Shown piece after piece: positions 1-4,951 of a stretch of 23,085 nt of DNA; the first letter of the stretch is position 1; every line of letters begins with the position of its first letter. The notes under the pieces are model-generated. The model was not told the DNA's origin, made no database searches, and saw nothing but the letters and a program-made list of their open reading frames with translations. The translations under genes and the position numbers were made by a program. Source of the DNA: a virus. The stretch is taken from positions 1 to 23,085 of the IMG/VR virus record IMGVR_UViG_3300027788_000092. One strand, written 5' to 3'.

Positions 1-178
1 AAAAATCAAGAGGTGGCTCACAGAAGTCTTGAGTCTCTCTATCCATAAAGGCTACTTCCCATAGCCCACCTTTGTATCCATAAGAACCTGTAAATTGTAC
101 TACAGATACTATATAATTATCAAAATCAAACTGCATACGATATCCATCGTAATGTTCGAGCTTCTCAGGCCACTTCAT
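1..178 (-). CDS. Conserved phage hypothetical protein, 3' end cut by window
   Basis: The reading frame opens at ATG 178-176 and stays open to the window edge, giving 59 codons that begin MKWPEKLEHYDGYRM. The start overlaps the stop of the upstream gene as ATGA, which supports translational coupling and a real gene. It contains aromatic and glycine-rich segments (FTGSYGYKGGLWEVAF) and ends near an acidic DRETQDF stretch. The pattern resembles short phage proteins with a G-LWE-A core that I recall from marine myoviruses, but I know no function. The C-terminus lies outside the window. Confidence 0.75.
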   Translation of the reverse strand, partial: MKWPEKLEHYDGYRMQFDFDNYIVSVVQFTGSYGYKGGLWEVAFMDRETQDFCEPPLDF

Positions 179-471
179 AGGTACTTAACTCCTAACCAAT
201 TAGCAACCTTAGTTTTTAACCAAGACTTGTTTTCTATTCTAAGACTGATACCTTGATCGTCTATCCTTGCAGTCTCAGATCCGTTAGAATTACTCACAGT
301 AAGATACGAACTTATAGTTCCAACACTATTAAAATCACTAGATACATATGTTGACGCTATTGCATACGGAGTCCTCAAATTGTTTAGTAGATCCTTAGGA
401 ACCTCTAAGTCAAGACCTAGTTGTTGTGTAAGCGGGAATTGTAAATCAAGATGCTGCTGGTACATTACCAT
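175..471 (-). CDS. Hypothetical protein, 98 aa
   Basis: The start could be ATG 471 or ATG 465; both lie inside the 3' end of the upstream WYL_2-like gene, giving an overlap of 20 to 26 bases. The stop overlaps the next start as ATGA. The middle is rich in serine, threonine and asparagine (residues about 40-65, STYVSSDF and TVSNSNGSE). The C-terminus is basic and tryptophan-containing (SWLKTKVANWLGVKYL). No catalytic motif, signal peptide or membrane segment is apparent. The family is not recognised. Reality is supported by its place in a tightly packed operon read from the promoter at 790-762. Confidence 0.7.
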   Translation of the reverse strand: MVMYQQHLDLQFPLTQQLGLDLEVPKDLLNNLRTPYAIASTYVSSDFNSVGTISSYLTVSNSNGSETARIDDQGISLRIENKSWLKTKVANWLGVKYL

Positions 472-727
472 AACCTATTGCCCATCCAACCACAGTGTCC
501 AACCGAAAACTTCTCCAAGCTTCTTTATCAATTGCCCAAGCCGCGAAGTGTTCTGTATCTAAATCAATATCCTTCACCATTGGTTTAACACCAGCATCGA
601 CCAATGTTTGCTCATTGATAGTACAAGGCATAACACGAATCTCGTCCGTACCAATCTTTTTAAATGTTACTGTAACTACACCTTCTTTAAGTGCGTTAAG
701 TAAAGTTGCTTTTTCAGATACTTCCAT
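446..727 (-). CDS. WYL_2 / Sm-like SH3-barrel small protein (formerly DUF2693)
   Basis: This 93-residue protein has the layout of the phage WYL_2 family: an N-terminal helix (LLNALKEG), beta strands carrying VTVTFKKIGTDEIRVMPCTI, and a C-terminal segment in which AAWAIDKEAWRSFRLDTV matches the family's conserved tryptophan-Arg-Ser-Phe stretch. Members are small beta-barrel proteins of unknown role, common in T4-like phages. The ATG at 727 is preceded by an AGGA ribosome binding site, and the gene is the first one downstream of a perfect consensus promoter at 790-762. The family call rests on pattern recognition; no biochemical role can be inferred. Confidence 0.8.
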   Translation of the reverse strand: MEVSEKATLLNALKEGVVTVTFKKIGTDEIRVMPCTINEQTLVDAGVKPMVKDIDLDTEHFAAWAIDKEAWRSFRLDTVVGWAIGYGNVPAAS

Positions 728-761
728 AATATATATTCCTAATTATTGTATTGAGTTGTTT

Positions 762-790
762 ATTATAACACAGTTCTTATCACTTGTCAA
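762..790 (-). promoter_or_regulatory. Consensus sigma-70 promoter for the WYL_2-like operon
   Basis: On the minus strand TTGACA (790-785) is followed after exactly 17 bases by TATAAT (767-762). It reads leftward into the genes at 727 down to 1. It sits between the tRNA-Arg gene and the operon, so it can express the left-hand genes independently of upstream read-through. Confidence 0.9.
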
Positions 791-805
791 TAGTTTCTTT
801 TACGA

Positions 806-882
806 TGGCGCGGCTGATAGGAGTCGAACCTATGACCTTCGGTTTCGTAGACCGATATTCTATCCTGCTGAACTACAGCCGC
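806..882 (-). tRNA. tRNA-Arg, anticodon ACG
   Basis: A full 77-base cloverleaf is read on the minus strand. The acceptor arm GCGGCTG (882-876) pairs perfectly with CAGCCGC (816-810). The anticodon loop is CTACGAA on a CGGT/ACCG stem, giving anticodon ACG, and the T arm carries GGTTCGACTCC. The discriminator G and a genomically encoded CCA follow at 809-806. Anticodon ACG would need A-to-I editing by the host TadA to read CGU, CGC and CGA codons. Confidence 0.93.
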
Positions 883-886
883 GAGC

Positions 887-1144
887 TTAAATTACGAACT
901 GTTTTATCAGTCCTGTGATTAATACAAATAACGAAACACCATTTAATAGTATTAGCGCTCTGTCTTCCCATAATAATGATACCCATAACCAAAGGCATAT
1001 ACCGATTGTTCCTGCGATCATATCGATGTCCCTAAATTCAGGACCTGCTGCTCGAGCGATAATAGCGATCAACACCAGAATAGATGCAGACCACTTAACA
1101 TACCAATCGAGTTTCTTTTTGCCTTTGTTTAATGTACGAATCAT
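887..1144 (-). CDS. Small membrane protein, 85 aa
   Basis: A short basic N-terminus (MIRTLNKGKKKLDWY) is followed by two or three hydrophobic segments, at about residues 18-33, 43-58 and 65-82, so it should sit in the host inner membrane. The segment WYVKWSASILVLIAIIAR closely parallels SYVKWGATILAVFGVF in the 131-residue protein at 2035-2430, so the two are probably paralogues. The start follows the stop of the upstream gene by one base (TAATATG) and the ribosome binding site is weak, suggesting coupling. Similar small KW-containing membrane proteins occur in other T4-like phages; function unknown. Confidence 0.75.
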   Translation of the reverse strand: MIRTLNKGKKKLDWYVKWSASILVLIAIIARAAGPEFRDIDMIAGTIGICLWLWVSLLWEDRALILLNGVSLFVLITGLIKQFVI

Positions 1145-1145
1145 A

Positions 1146-1334
1146 TTATTCAGGGATTACCGTTTCCGTTAAAATATTAGCAGTTGGAAAATCAATAACG
1201 ATATGGTCAAGTCTCAGAACGTATGTTCTATTAGGATCGTCAAATTCACCGGCTGCTGCCATTAGTGGTCTGCCTGTAACTTCTAATGTTCTATCGGCAT
1301 CTAATTCATGCGTGTATGTATATGTCTTTTTCAT
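1146..1334 (-). CDS. Hypothetical protein, 62 aa
   Basis: This short protein begins MKKTYTYTHELDADRTLEV and has alternating polar and hydrophobic residues suggestive of a small beta-rich fold (VLRLDHIVIDFP near the C-terminus). It has no cysteines, membrane segment or recognisable motif. Its start overlaps the stop of the phosphomannomutase-like gene as ATGA, so the two are probably co-translated. I do not recognise the family. It may be a partner of either neighbour, but nothing in the sequence shows this. Confidence 0.7.
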   Translation of the reverse strand: MKKTYTYTHELDADRTLEVTGRPLMAAAGEFDDPNRTYVLRLDHIVIDFPTANILTETVIPE

Positions 1335-2038
1335 AATTCTTTTAAAACCTCCCAGGTTTGTTTGTAAGATTCAACAGGATATGTAGTTCCTGTCTTACTT
1401 AGTTCTATTGTAATTGCTAGTGGATAATCATTACCACCGTATGACATCTTATCTCCGAAGAAATGGATGTGATCGTACTTTTCAGATAAAAACTCATGTG
1501 CTTTAGATTTATTGTTACCACGTGGTGAAATATCAATACTGATCTCTCCACCCATTGATGCGTGTAATTTTGGATACTTAGAGTTAATCTCTGTACATAT
1601 TAAATATCTTTCATGGTATTTAGAATCCCAAGCAAAGTATTCCTTTCGTTGTTCTGCCGTACAATCACGACCTACAATAGAAAAGTTAACCATGCCTACT
1701 CTTTCTTCCATATGACCGCCAGCTTTAACTGGGTAACGAGTATTCGCAACTTTACCTCTTAAGAACTTTTTAAATTCAGCATCTGGTGTATAGTCATTCT
1801 TACTCTGTAAACTAGAACCAATCCAAAATTCGTTACCGTTACATTGCCATACTCCCTTACAAGACTCGTATATAGTAAAGCCTAGTTGTTCGTATGTCTT
1901 TGTTCTATCGGAACCTGTAACTAAGTATACATCATGTGATTCTATAAACTCAGCCATAAACGTTTTGAACTCAGGATCTATTGGTTGTCTTGATCCTGTT
2001 AGAGTACCGTCTACGTCAAATACAAATACTTCTTTCAT
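1331..2038 (-). CDS. Eukaryote-type phosphomannomutase-like HAD enzyme
   Basis: This 235-residue protein matches the eukaryotic phosphomannomutase (PMM) branch of the HAD superfamily from end to end. Human PMM2 is 246 residues. Motif I is FDVDGTLTGSRQ, with likely nucleophile Asp8, acid-base Asp10 and Arg17. The cap domain has EERVGMVNFSIVGRDCTAEQR read as separate parts, with Arg113, Arg124 and Arg131 in the places of the substrate-phosphate-binding arginines. GGEISIDISPRG (163-174) and Lys177 follow. Motif IV is FFGDK (193-197) with GGND (201-204). Known PMMs convert mannose-6-phosphate to mannose-1-phosphate for GDP-mannose synthesis, so a role in sugar-nucleotide supply for glycosylation is plausible. 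A simple sugar phosphatase is the main alternative. It overlaps both neighbours as ATGA. Confidence 0.85.
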   Translation of the reverse strand: MKEVFVFDVDGTLTGSRQPIDPEFKTFMAEFIESHDVYLVTGSDRTKTYEQLGFTIYESCKGVWQCNGNEFWIGSSLQSKNDYTPDAEFKKFLRGKVANTRYPVKAGGHMEERVGMVNFSIVGRDCTAEQRKEYFAWDSKYHERYLICTEINSKYPKLHASMGGEISIDISPRGNNKSKAHEFLSEKYDHIHFFGDKMSYGGNDYPLAITIELSKTGTTYPVESYKQTWEVLKEL

Positions 2039-2430
2039 TGAATATATTCCGTTAAACTTAATAGAACCGCAGTTCCTGTAATTGCACTGCCAATCATAAT
2101 TGCTTTGTCATTCCAACAATGTCCTACATAAGTCCATGCAATAGAACTTAAAGCATATGCAATTTTACCTATAAAAATAAAACCTGCGCTTTGAGTAAAT
2201 ACTCCAAACACCGCAAGTATCGTTGCTCCCCATTTAACATAACTATCAAGTGTACCTTCAGGAGTAACTGGTGTTAAGTCTTCTACTTGTACTTGAAGCT
2301 CTGCCATCTCTGTTCTTAATCGAGCCTTTTCAGCAGATAGCTCCATCGCAAGACGACCAGTTTTAGACATAGTACTATCTTTATACTGTTCTTTAATCTC
2401 TTGCTTAATTTCTTGTGTTAAATCAGTCAT
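2035..2430 (-). CDS. Coiled-coil plus membrane protein, 131 aa
   Basis: The N-terminal half (residues 1 to about 55) is highly charged and helical, with coiled-coil character (KQEIKEQYKD, AEKARLRTEMAELQVQVEDL). The C-terminal half resembles the whole 85-residue membrane protein at 887-1144: DSYVKWGATILAVFGVF is followed by hydrophobic segments at about residues 85-102 and 110-127. It looks like the same membrane module with an added cytoplasmic coiled coil. Its stop overlaps the start of the phosphomannomutase-like gene as ATGA. Function unknown. A holin-like role cannot be excluded but has no specific support. Confidence 0.75.
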   Translation of the reverse strand: MTDLTQEIKQEIKEQYKDSTMSKTGRLAMELSAEKARLRTEMAELQVQVEDLTPVTPEGTLDSYVKWGATILAVFGVFTQSAGFIFIGKIAYALSSIAWTYVGHCWNDKAIMIGSAITGTAVLLSLTEYIQ

Positions 2431-2435
2431 ACTTA

Positions 2436-2669
2436 TTAATTAAGATAGTCTTCCAGTTTTGGTTTCTCTAAACCTTTTCTTTCGTCTAAAGGTTTGAACA
2501 TATAATCACTCATTGCTAAATACATTGTAGTGTATAAAGGTACTTCTTGAATGATAGATTGTATACGCTGACTCTCTTCTTGTCCTTTCTTCCAGGCTCG
2601 ATGATCATCAGAATAATTGTAGTACCAATCATGGTGTTCTAATAACTTAAAAAAATCTTGAATGTCCAT
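2436..2669 (-). CDS. Conserved phage hypothetical protein, 77 aa
   Basis: I place the start at ATG 2669-2667, which overlaps the upstream stop as TAATG; an upstream TTG at 2675 is less likely. The AAGGA ribosome binding site lies in the end of the upstream gene. The N-terminus FFKLLEHHDWYYNYSDDHR, followed by WKKGQEES, is a pattern I recall from many T4-like and marine phage hypothetical proteins. The protein is helical, rich in aromatic and acidic residues, with no membrane segment or catalytic motif. Function unknown. Confidence 0.8.
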   Translation of the reverse strand: MDIQDFFKLLEHHDWYYNYSDDHRAWKKGQEESQRIQSIIQEVPLYTTMYLAMSDYMFKPLDERKGLEKPKLEDYLN

Positions 2670-2803
2670 TAACAATATTCCTTAATGTATCGCTTGTACT
2701 TATCGTATCCGCGAGCGGCCGCCTTCTTACGATCTTTGTGCGTGGCTGGTTTATTGAACTTGTTACAGTTCTTCGCAACCGGATTTAACTTGATCTTTTC
2801 CAT
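2669..2803 (-). CDS. Small basic conserved protein, 44 aa
   Basis: ATG 2803 opens a 44-codon frame that starts MEKIKLNPVAKNCNKFNKP and continues with HKDRKKAAARGYDKYKRY. The NPVAK...FNK...DRKKA..RGY...K pattern is a family of very small basic proteins found in phages and proteobacteria (I believe catalogued as DUF7230). An AAAAGG ribosome binding site precedes it. Its first 41 bases overlap the 3' end of the upstream gene in another frame, and its stop overlaps the next start as TAATG. The strong basic charge suggests nucleic-acid contact, but function is unknown. Confidence 0.8.
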   Translation of the reverse strand: MEKIKLNPVAKNCNKFNKPATHKDRKKAAARGYDKYKRYIKEYC

Positions 2804-2945
2804 TTTGCCTAAACCTTTTATTATACTGCCGCTTTATTTTCTTTACCGCACCAGATTGAGTAAGGTAACAATACCATTTACGAGCCTTAGTTAAAGCATC
2901 GTATTCAGCTCCACCTTTCAGTGGTATTCGTACTCCTTTCTTCAT
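2763..2945 (-). CDS. Small basic phage protein, 60 aa
   Basis: This 60-residue, strongly basic protein begins MKKGVRIPLKGGAEYDALTK and carries KARKWYCYLTQSGAVKKIK. The PLKGG.E.D.L...R..YCY pattern followed by a basic tail resembles small proteins seen in other T4-like phages. A good GGAG ribosome binding site lies just before the ATG (ATGGAGAACTGATATG), and a TATAAATA-type late promoter lies about 25 bases upstream at 2975-2968. The 41-base overlap with the next gene is unusually long for this window. Function unknown. Confidence 0.75.
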   Translation of the reverse strand: MKKGVRIPLKGGAEYDALTKARKWYCYLTQSGAVKKIKRQYNKRFRQNGKDQVKSGCEEL

Positions 2946-2967
2946 ATCAGTTCTCCATCCGTAAAGC

Positions 2968-2975
2968 TATTTATA
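2968..2975 (-). promoter_or_regulatory. T4-type late promoter (TATAAATA)
   Basis: The exact T4 late-promoter octamer lies on the minus strand, three bases past the CCA end of tRNA-Arg(TCT) and 23 bases before the ATG of the 60-residue gene. Initiation would be near position 2962, leaving a leader of about 17 bases with a GGAG ribosome binding site. gp55, encoded at 14877, is the sigma factor expected to read it. Confidence 0.65.
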
Positions 2976-2977
2976 TC

Positions 2978-3054
2978 TGGTACGCCCTTCAGGACTTGAA
3001 CCTGAAACCTACGCCTTAGAAGGGCGTTGCTCTATCCAGTTGAGCTAAGAGCGC
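2978..3054 (-). tRNA. tRNA-Arg, anticodon TCT
   Basis: A 77-base cloverleaf is read on the minus strand. The acceptor stem GCGCTCT pairs with AGGGCGT with two G-U pairs. The anticodon arm is ACGCC-CTTCTAA-GGCGT, giving anticodon TCT for AGA and AGG codons, and the T arm carries GGTTCAAGTCC. The discriminator is A and CCA is encoded (2980-2978). AGA codons are used freely in this window, so the tRNA probably supplements a codon that is rare in the host. Confidence 0.93.
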
Positions 3055-3068
3055 ATTATCAGATAAAC

Positions 3069-3494
3069 CTATTCTCCAAGCTCTTCCATAAACTTCGCTA
3101 CTAATTTGTACTGCAACTTTCGAGCTTCTTTCTCCCAAGGTTGATCTGCATATTCTGTATTAGCATGGCTTCGAGATTTCCATCGTGTTAAGCCTGAATC
3201 TAATTCACCTCGAGCGAACTGTTTAACATGAACCATCTCATGTGCTAACGTAACTAACCAATTTCCATATAATGCAACATCAACTTCAAAATTCCTCTGG
3301 TCCAGCGATAAACATAACCCTTCACTACCGTGGGAGTTGTCAGTGAATAGACCGTGGTGAAGGTTGACTTGATAACAGATCTTTAACCTGTTAATACCTA
3401 ATTGCCTTGCGAATGAATTCATTGCACAATAAGCATAGGTCTTCAAACCTTCGTCAAGTTTACCGCCTCTTGGACCAGTGAAATTAACCATCAT
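3069..3494 (-). CDS. SprT-like zinc metalloprotease
   Basis: The 141-residue protein has a zincin signature: LAHEMVHVKQFARGEL with the HExxH pair His85-Glu86-His89, and a downstream QPWEKEA segment (119-124) whose Glu121 or Glu123 may be the third metal ligand. This layout resembles the small SprT-like peptidase proteins of T4-like and marine phages. The cellular target is unknown; host SprT/Spartan relatives act on DNA-bound or unfolded proteins, but that role is only an analogy here. The start is ATG 3494 or 3491, with an AAGGA ribosome binding site that overlaps the stop region of the upstream membrane-protein gene. Confidence 0.8.
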   Translation of the reverse strand: MMVNFTGPRGGKLDEGLKTYAYCAMNSFARQLGINRLKICYQVNLHHGLFTDNSHGSEGLCLSLDQRNFEVDVALYGNWLVTLAHEMVHVKQFARGELDSGLTRWKSRSHANTEYADQPWEKEARKLQYKLVAKFMEELGE

Positions 3495-3506
3495 AAAATT
3501 TATTCC

Positions 3507-3659
3507 TTAATTAATAGTTATAAACAGTATTACAATCATCAAGAACAACAGAAATGCATTGTTCCAAATGAATGATATGGAACCAATGATTGCCTTAATG
3601 AATCCCAAGGTGAGAGTCAGAATGACAATCAAAGCAACAAGTATGGATATTAGCTCCAC
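3507..3659 (-). CDS. Small membrane protein with GTG start, 50 aa
   Basis: A GTG at 3659 opens a 50-codon frame that is almost entirely hydrophobic: LISILVALIVILTLTLGFIK, then a polar turn (GSISFIWNN), then FLLFLMIVILFITIN. Two membrane helices with both ends close together are likely. A GGAAAG ribosome binding site lies inside the end of the upstream gene, which it overlaps by 10 bases, and its stop lies within the ribosome binding region of the metalloprotease gene. No ATG is available in frame. The compact fit into the operon supports a real gene; function unknown. Confidence 0.6.
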   Translation of the reverse strand: MELISILVALIVILTLTLGFIKAIIGSISFIWNNAFLLFLMIVILFITIN

Positions 3660-3892
3660 CGAACGCTTTCCATATCTCCTTCATCATAAGAAGGTTTTAG
3701 ATTTAACTCAGAAGAAGCATCAAACTTGTCATCTGAATATAAAGAAAAATCTTTCATCTTTGATAGCTTGGCAACGGCTCGTTCATTCTTTGCTATTTCA
3801 CGACCCTCTTTGTTAGCTTCTTGCTTGTCGTACTGAGTCTTCATTTTAGTCAATTCACGCATGACCTTTTCGTAAGAAGTTAATTTTTTCAT
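3650..3892 (-). CDS. Hypothetical charged protein, 80 aa
   Basis: The first half is a long, lysine- and glutamate-rich helix with coiled-coil character (ELTKMKTQYDKQEANKEG, REIAKNERAVAKLSKMK). The second half is acidic and probably flexible (SLYSDDKFDASSELNLKPS). Its ATG follows directly on the upstream TAG stop (TAGATG), consistent with coupling. No domain is recognised and no catalytic or metal-binding residues stand out. It lies in the leftward accessory operon that starts at the promoter near 4294. Confidence 0.7.
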   Translation of the reverse strand: MKKLTSYEKVMRELTKMKTQYDKQEANKEGREIAKNERAVAKLSKMKDFSLYSDDKFDASSELNLKPSYDEGDMESVRWS

Positions 3893-4234
3893 CTACACAG
3901 TCTCCATCATATTATCAAAGTATTCTTTAATATAAGAGGCAACGATTACACGTTCACCACCGATATGCCATCTGTAATCAGACTGAGTCTTAGCAGCAGT
4001 ACCGCCATCATAGTCTTTCCAATTATAAATGGTTAATGGAGAGATTGAATTGAAGTCATGGTCTTCTACTTGAAGTTCCCACTCAATGTCGACCTTGCCA
4101 TCACCAGATGTTTCTGTTGATTGAGGTTCTCCGAAGACTTCTACCAAATCTGCATAACTTGCAGTGATATAGCCTTGAAGACTTGTTGATACCCAGTTTG
4201 ACCTAGGCTTGATTTCGTAATTCTCTGAATTCAT
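3893..4234 (-). CDS. Conserved phage hypothetical protein, 113 aa
   Basis: I choose ATG 4234, which has GGAG six bases upstream; an earlier ATG at 4246 would swallow that ribosome binding site. The core has SLQGYITASYADLVEVFGEP, later IYNWKDYDGG and YRWHIGG. The SLQGY...Y..LV..FG.P...YNWKD...WHIGG arrangement is one I recall from many phage hypothetical proteins, apparently a small alpha/beta fold. Function unknown. It is the first gene downstream of the consensus promoter at 4294-4266. Confidence 0.82.
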   Translation of the reverse strand: MNSENYEIKPRSNWVSTSLQGYITASYADLVEVFGEPQSTETSGDGKVDIEWELQVEDHDFNSISPLTIYNWKDYDGGTAAKTQSDYRWHIGGERVIVASYIKEYFDNMMETV

Positions 4235-4265
4235 AACAACTCCCATTGTTTTAATTTATACAACC

Positions 4266-4294
4266 ATTATACCATAGTTGAACACTAATGTCAA
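4266..4294 (-). promoter_or_regulatory. Consensus sigma-70 promoter for the leftward accessory operon
   Basis: TTGACA at 4294-4289, a 17-base spacer, and TATAAT at 4271-4266 on the minus strand. It lies immediately after the 29-residue ORF and reads into the genes from 4234 leftward, probably including the metalloprotease and the tRNA-Arg(TCT) gene. Confidence 0.9.
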
Positions 4295-4297
4295 CCA

Positions 4298-4387
4298 TTA
4301 TTTGCATTTTATTATGATAACATGTTCTTTTTCACCATCTTTATTGATGATTGTAGTAGATACCTGATCCCATACTGTATTTGACAT
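4298..4387 (-). CDS. Small hypothetical protein, 29 aa
   Basis: ATG 4387 opens a short frame beginning MSNTVWDQVSTTIINKDGEK and ending EHVIIIKCK. An AAGGA ribosome binding site lies eight bases upstream, and the gene has its own perfect promoter at 4446-4418. Another promoter begins four bases past its stop. The amphipathic beta-like C-terminus suggests a small folded or partner-binding peptide. The dedicated promoter and good ribosome binding site argue that it is real. Function unknown. Confidence 0.7.
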   Translation of the reverse strand: MSNTVWDQVSTTIINKDGEKEHVIIIKCK

Positions 4388-4417
4388 GTTTGATTCCTTT
4401 TATCAATTTATAGTACT

Positions 4418-4446
4418 ATTATATATGGAATCATAAAGAATGTCAA
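4418..4446 (-). promoter_or_regulatory. Consensus sigma-70 promoter for the 29-aa gene
   Basis: TTGACA at 4446-4441, a 17-base spacer, and TATAAT at 4423-4418 on the minus strand. The 25 bases from the -10 box onward (4423-4399) are identical to those at 22569-22593, and differ in one position from 6822-6846. Confidence 0.9.
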
Positions 4447-4503
4447 CAACAATTCATAGTTTGTATAGAACAAAAAGGAATAACCATATAACCAGAATGA
4501 ATA

Positions 4504-4695
4504 TTAGACTCCACAGGTCATATGTTCGTATGCGTCAGGACAGATATTGATATCGTCTCCACAACCGCACAATTGATCTTCTTCAATTGATGGAGCTCCT
4601 ACCATGTCTCTAATTTGAGACTCAGTCCACCTTTGTTTACCACCTACGGTGGATTGCTTCGCAAGCAATGTTATTTGTTCATTTGTTAATCCCAT
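4504..4695 (-). CDS. Small cysteine-containing phage protein, 63 aa
   Basis: ATG 4695 is chosen because AAGGAG lies about eight bases upstream and the promoter at 4764-4736 would not include any earlier start. The N-terminus is MGLTNEQITLLAKQSTVG. The C-terminal third carries CGCGDD, CPDAY and HMTCG, giving four cysteines and one histidine that could bind a metal ion such as zinc. The CGxGD...CPDxYxHM pattern recurs in small phage proteins I have seen, but no function is known. Confidence 0.75.
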   Translation of the reverse strand: MGLTNEQITLLAKQSTVGGKQRWTESQIRDMVGAPSIEEDQLCGCGDDINICPDAYEHMTCGV

Positions 4696-4735
4696 TCGTA
4701 TACTCCTTACTTTATTGTTTAAATCTGATAGATCT

Positions 4736-4764
4736 ATTATACAAGGAGTTTGGGTATCTGTCAA
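4736..4764 (-). promoter_or_regulatory. Consensus sigma-70 promoter, leftward
   Basis: TTGACA at 4764-4759, 17-base spacer, TATAAT at 4741-4736 on the minus strand. It drives the 63-residue cysteine-containing gene and diverges from the two rightward topoisomerase promoters. The intergenic region 4696-4951 holds these three promoters and nothing else that I can support. Confidence 0.9.
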
Positions 4765-4840
4765 TGGTTTTATGAAATTAATTTCAGATCAACACTCCTT
4801 ATACAATATATAGATAACTGAAGGTGGTAGAAAATAACTA

Positions 4841-4869
4841 TTGACATTCATAAAGAACTGTTGTATAAT
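4841..4869 (+). promoter_or_regulatory. Distal consensus promoter of the topoisomerase gene
   Basis: TTGACA 4841-4846, 17-base spacer, TATAAT 4864-4869. It lies 83 bases before the start codon of the topoisomerase large subunit. The -35-to--10 stretch is identical, over 29 bases, to the promoter at 6799-6827 in front of gp52. Confidence 0.9.
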
Positions 4870-4912
4870 GGTATCTGAAATGAGGAATGGAGCAATCCTT
4901 CTAAATTAACTA

Positions 4913-4941
4913 TTGACATCAACTACGAACTATGGTATAAT
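4913..4941 (+). promoter_or_regulatory. Proximal consensus promoter of the topoisomerase gene
   Basis: TTGACA 4913-4918, 17-base spacer, TATAAT 4936-4941. The -10 box ends only ten bases before the ATG at 4952, so transcripts from this promoter would have almost no leader. Confidence 0.85.
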
Positions 4942-4951
4942 GGTGGTTGAT

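Noticed and set aside
495-890. Plus-strand 131-codon ORF across the WYL_2-like gene and tRNA-Arg
   Set aside because: It runs antisense through a recognisable gene, a perfect promoter and a tRNA, and has no ribosome binding site or family pattern.
4880-4909. Nine-codon leader peptide between the two topoisomerase promoters
   Set aside because: It has no ribosome binding site, would start only a few bases from the transcript end, and has no distinctive codon content.
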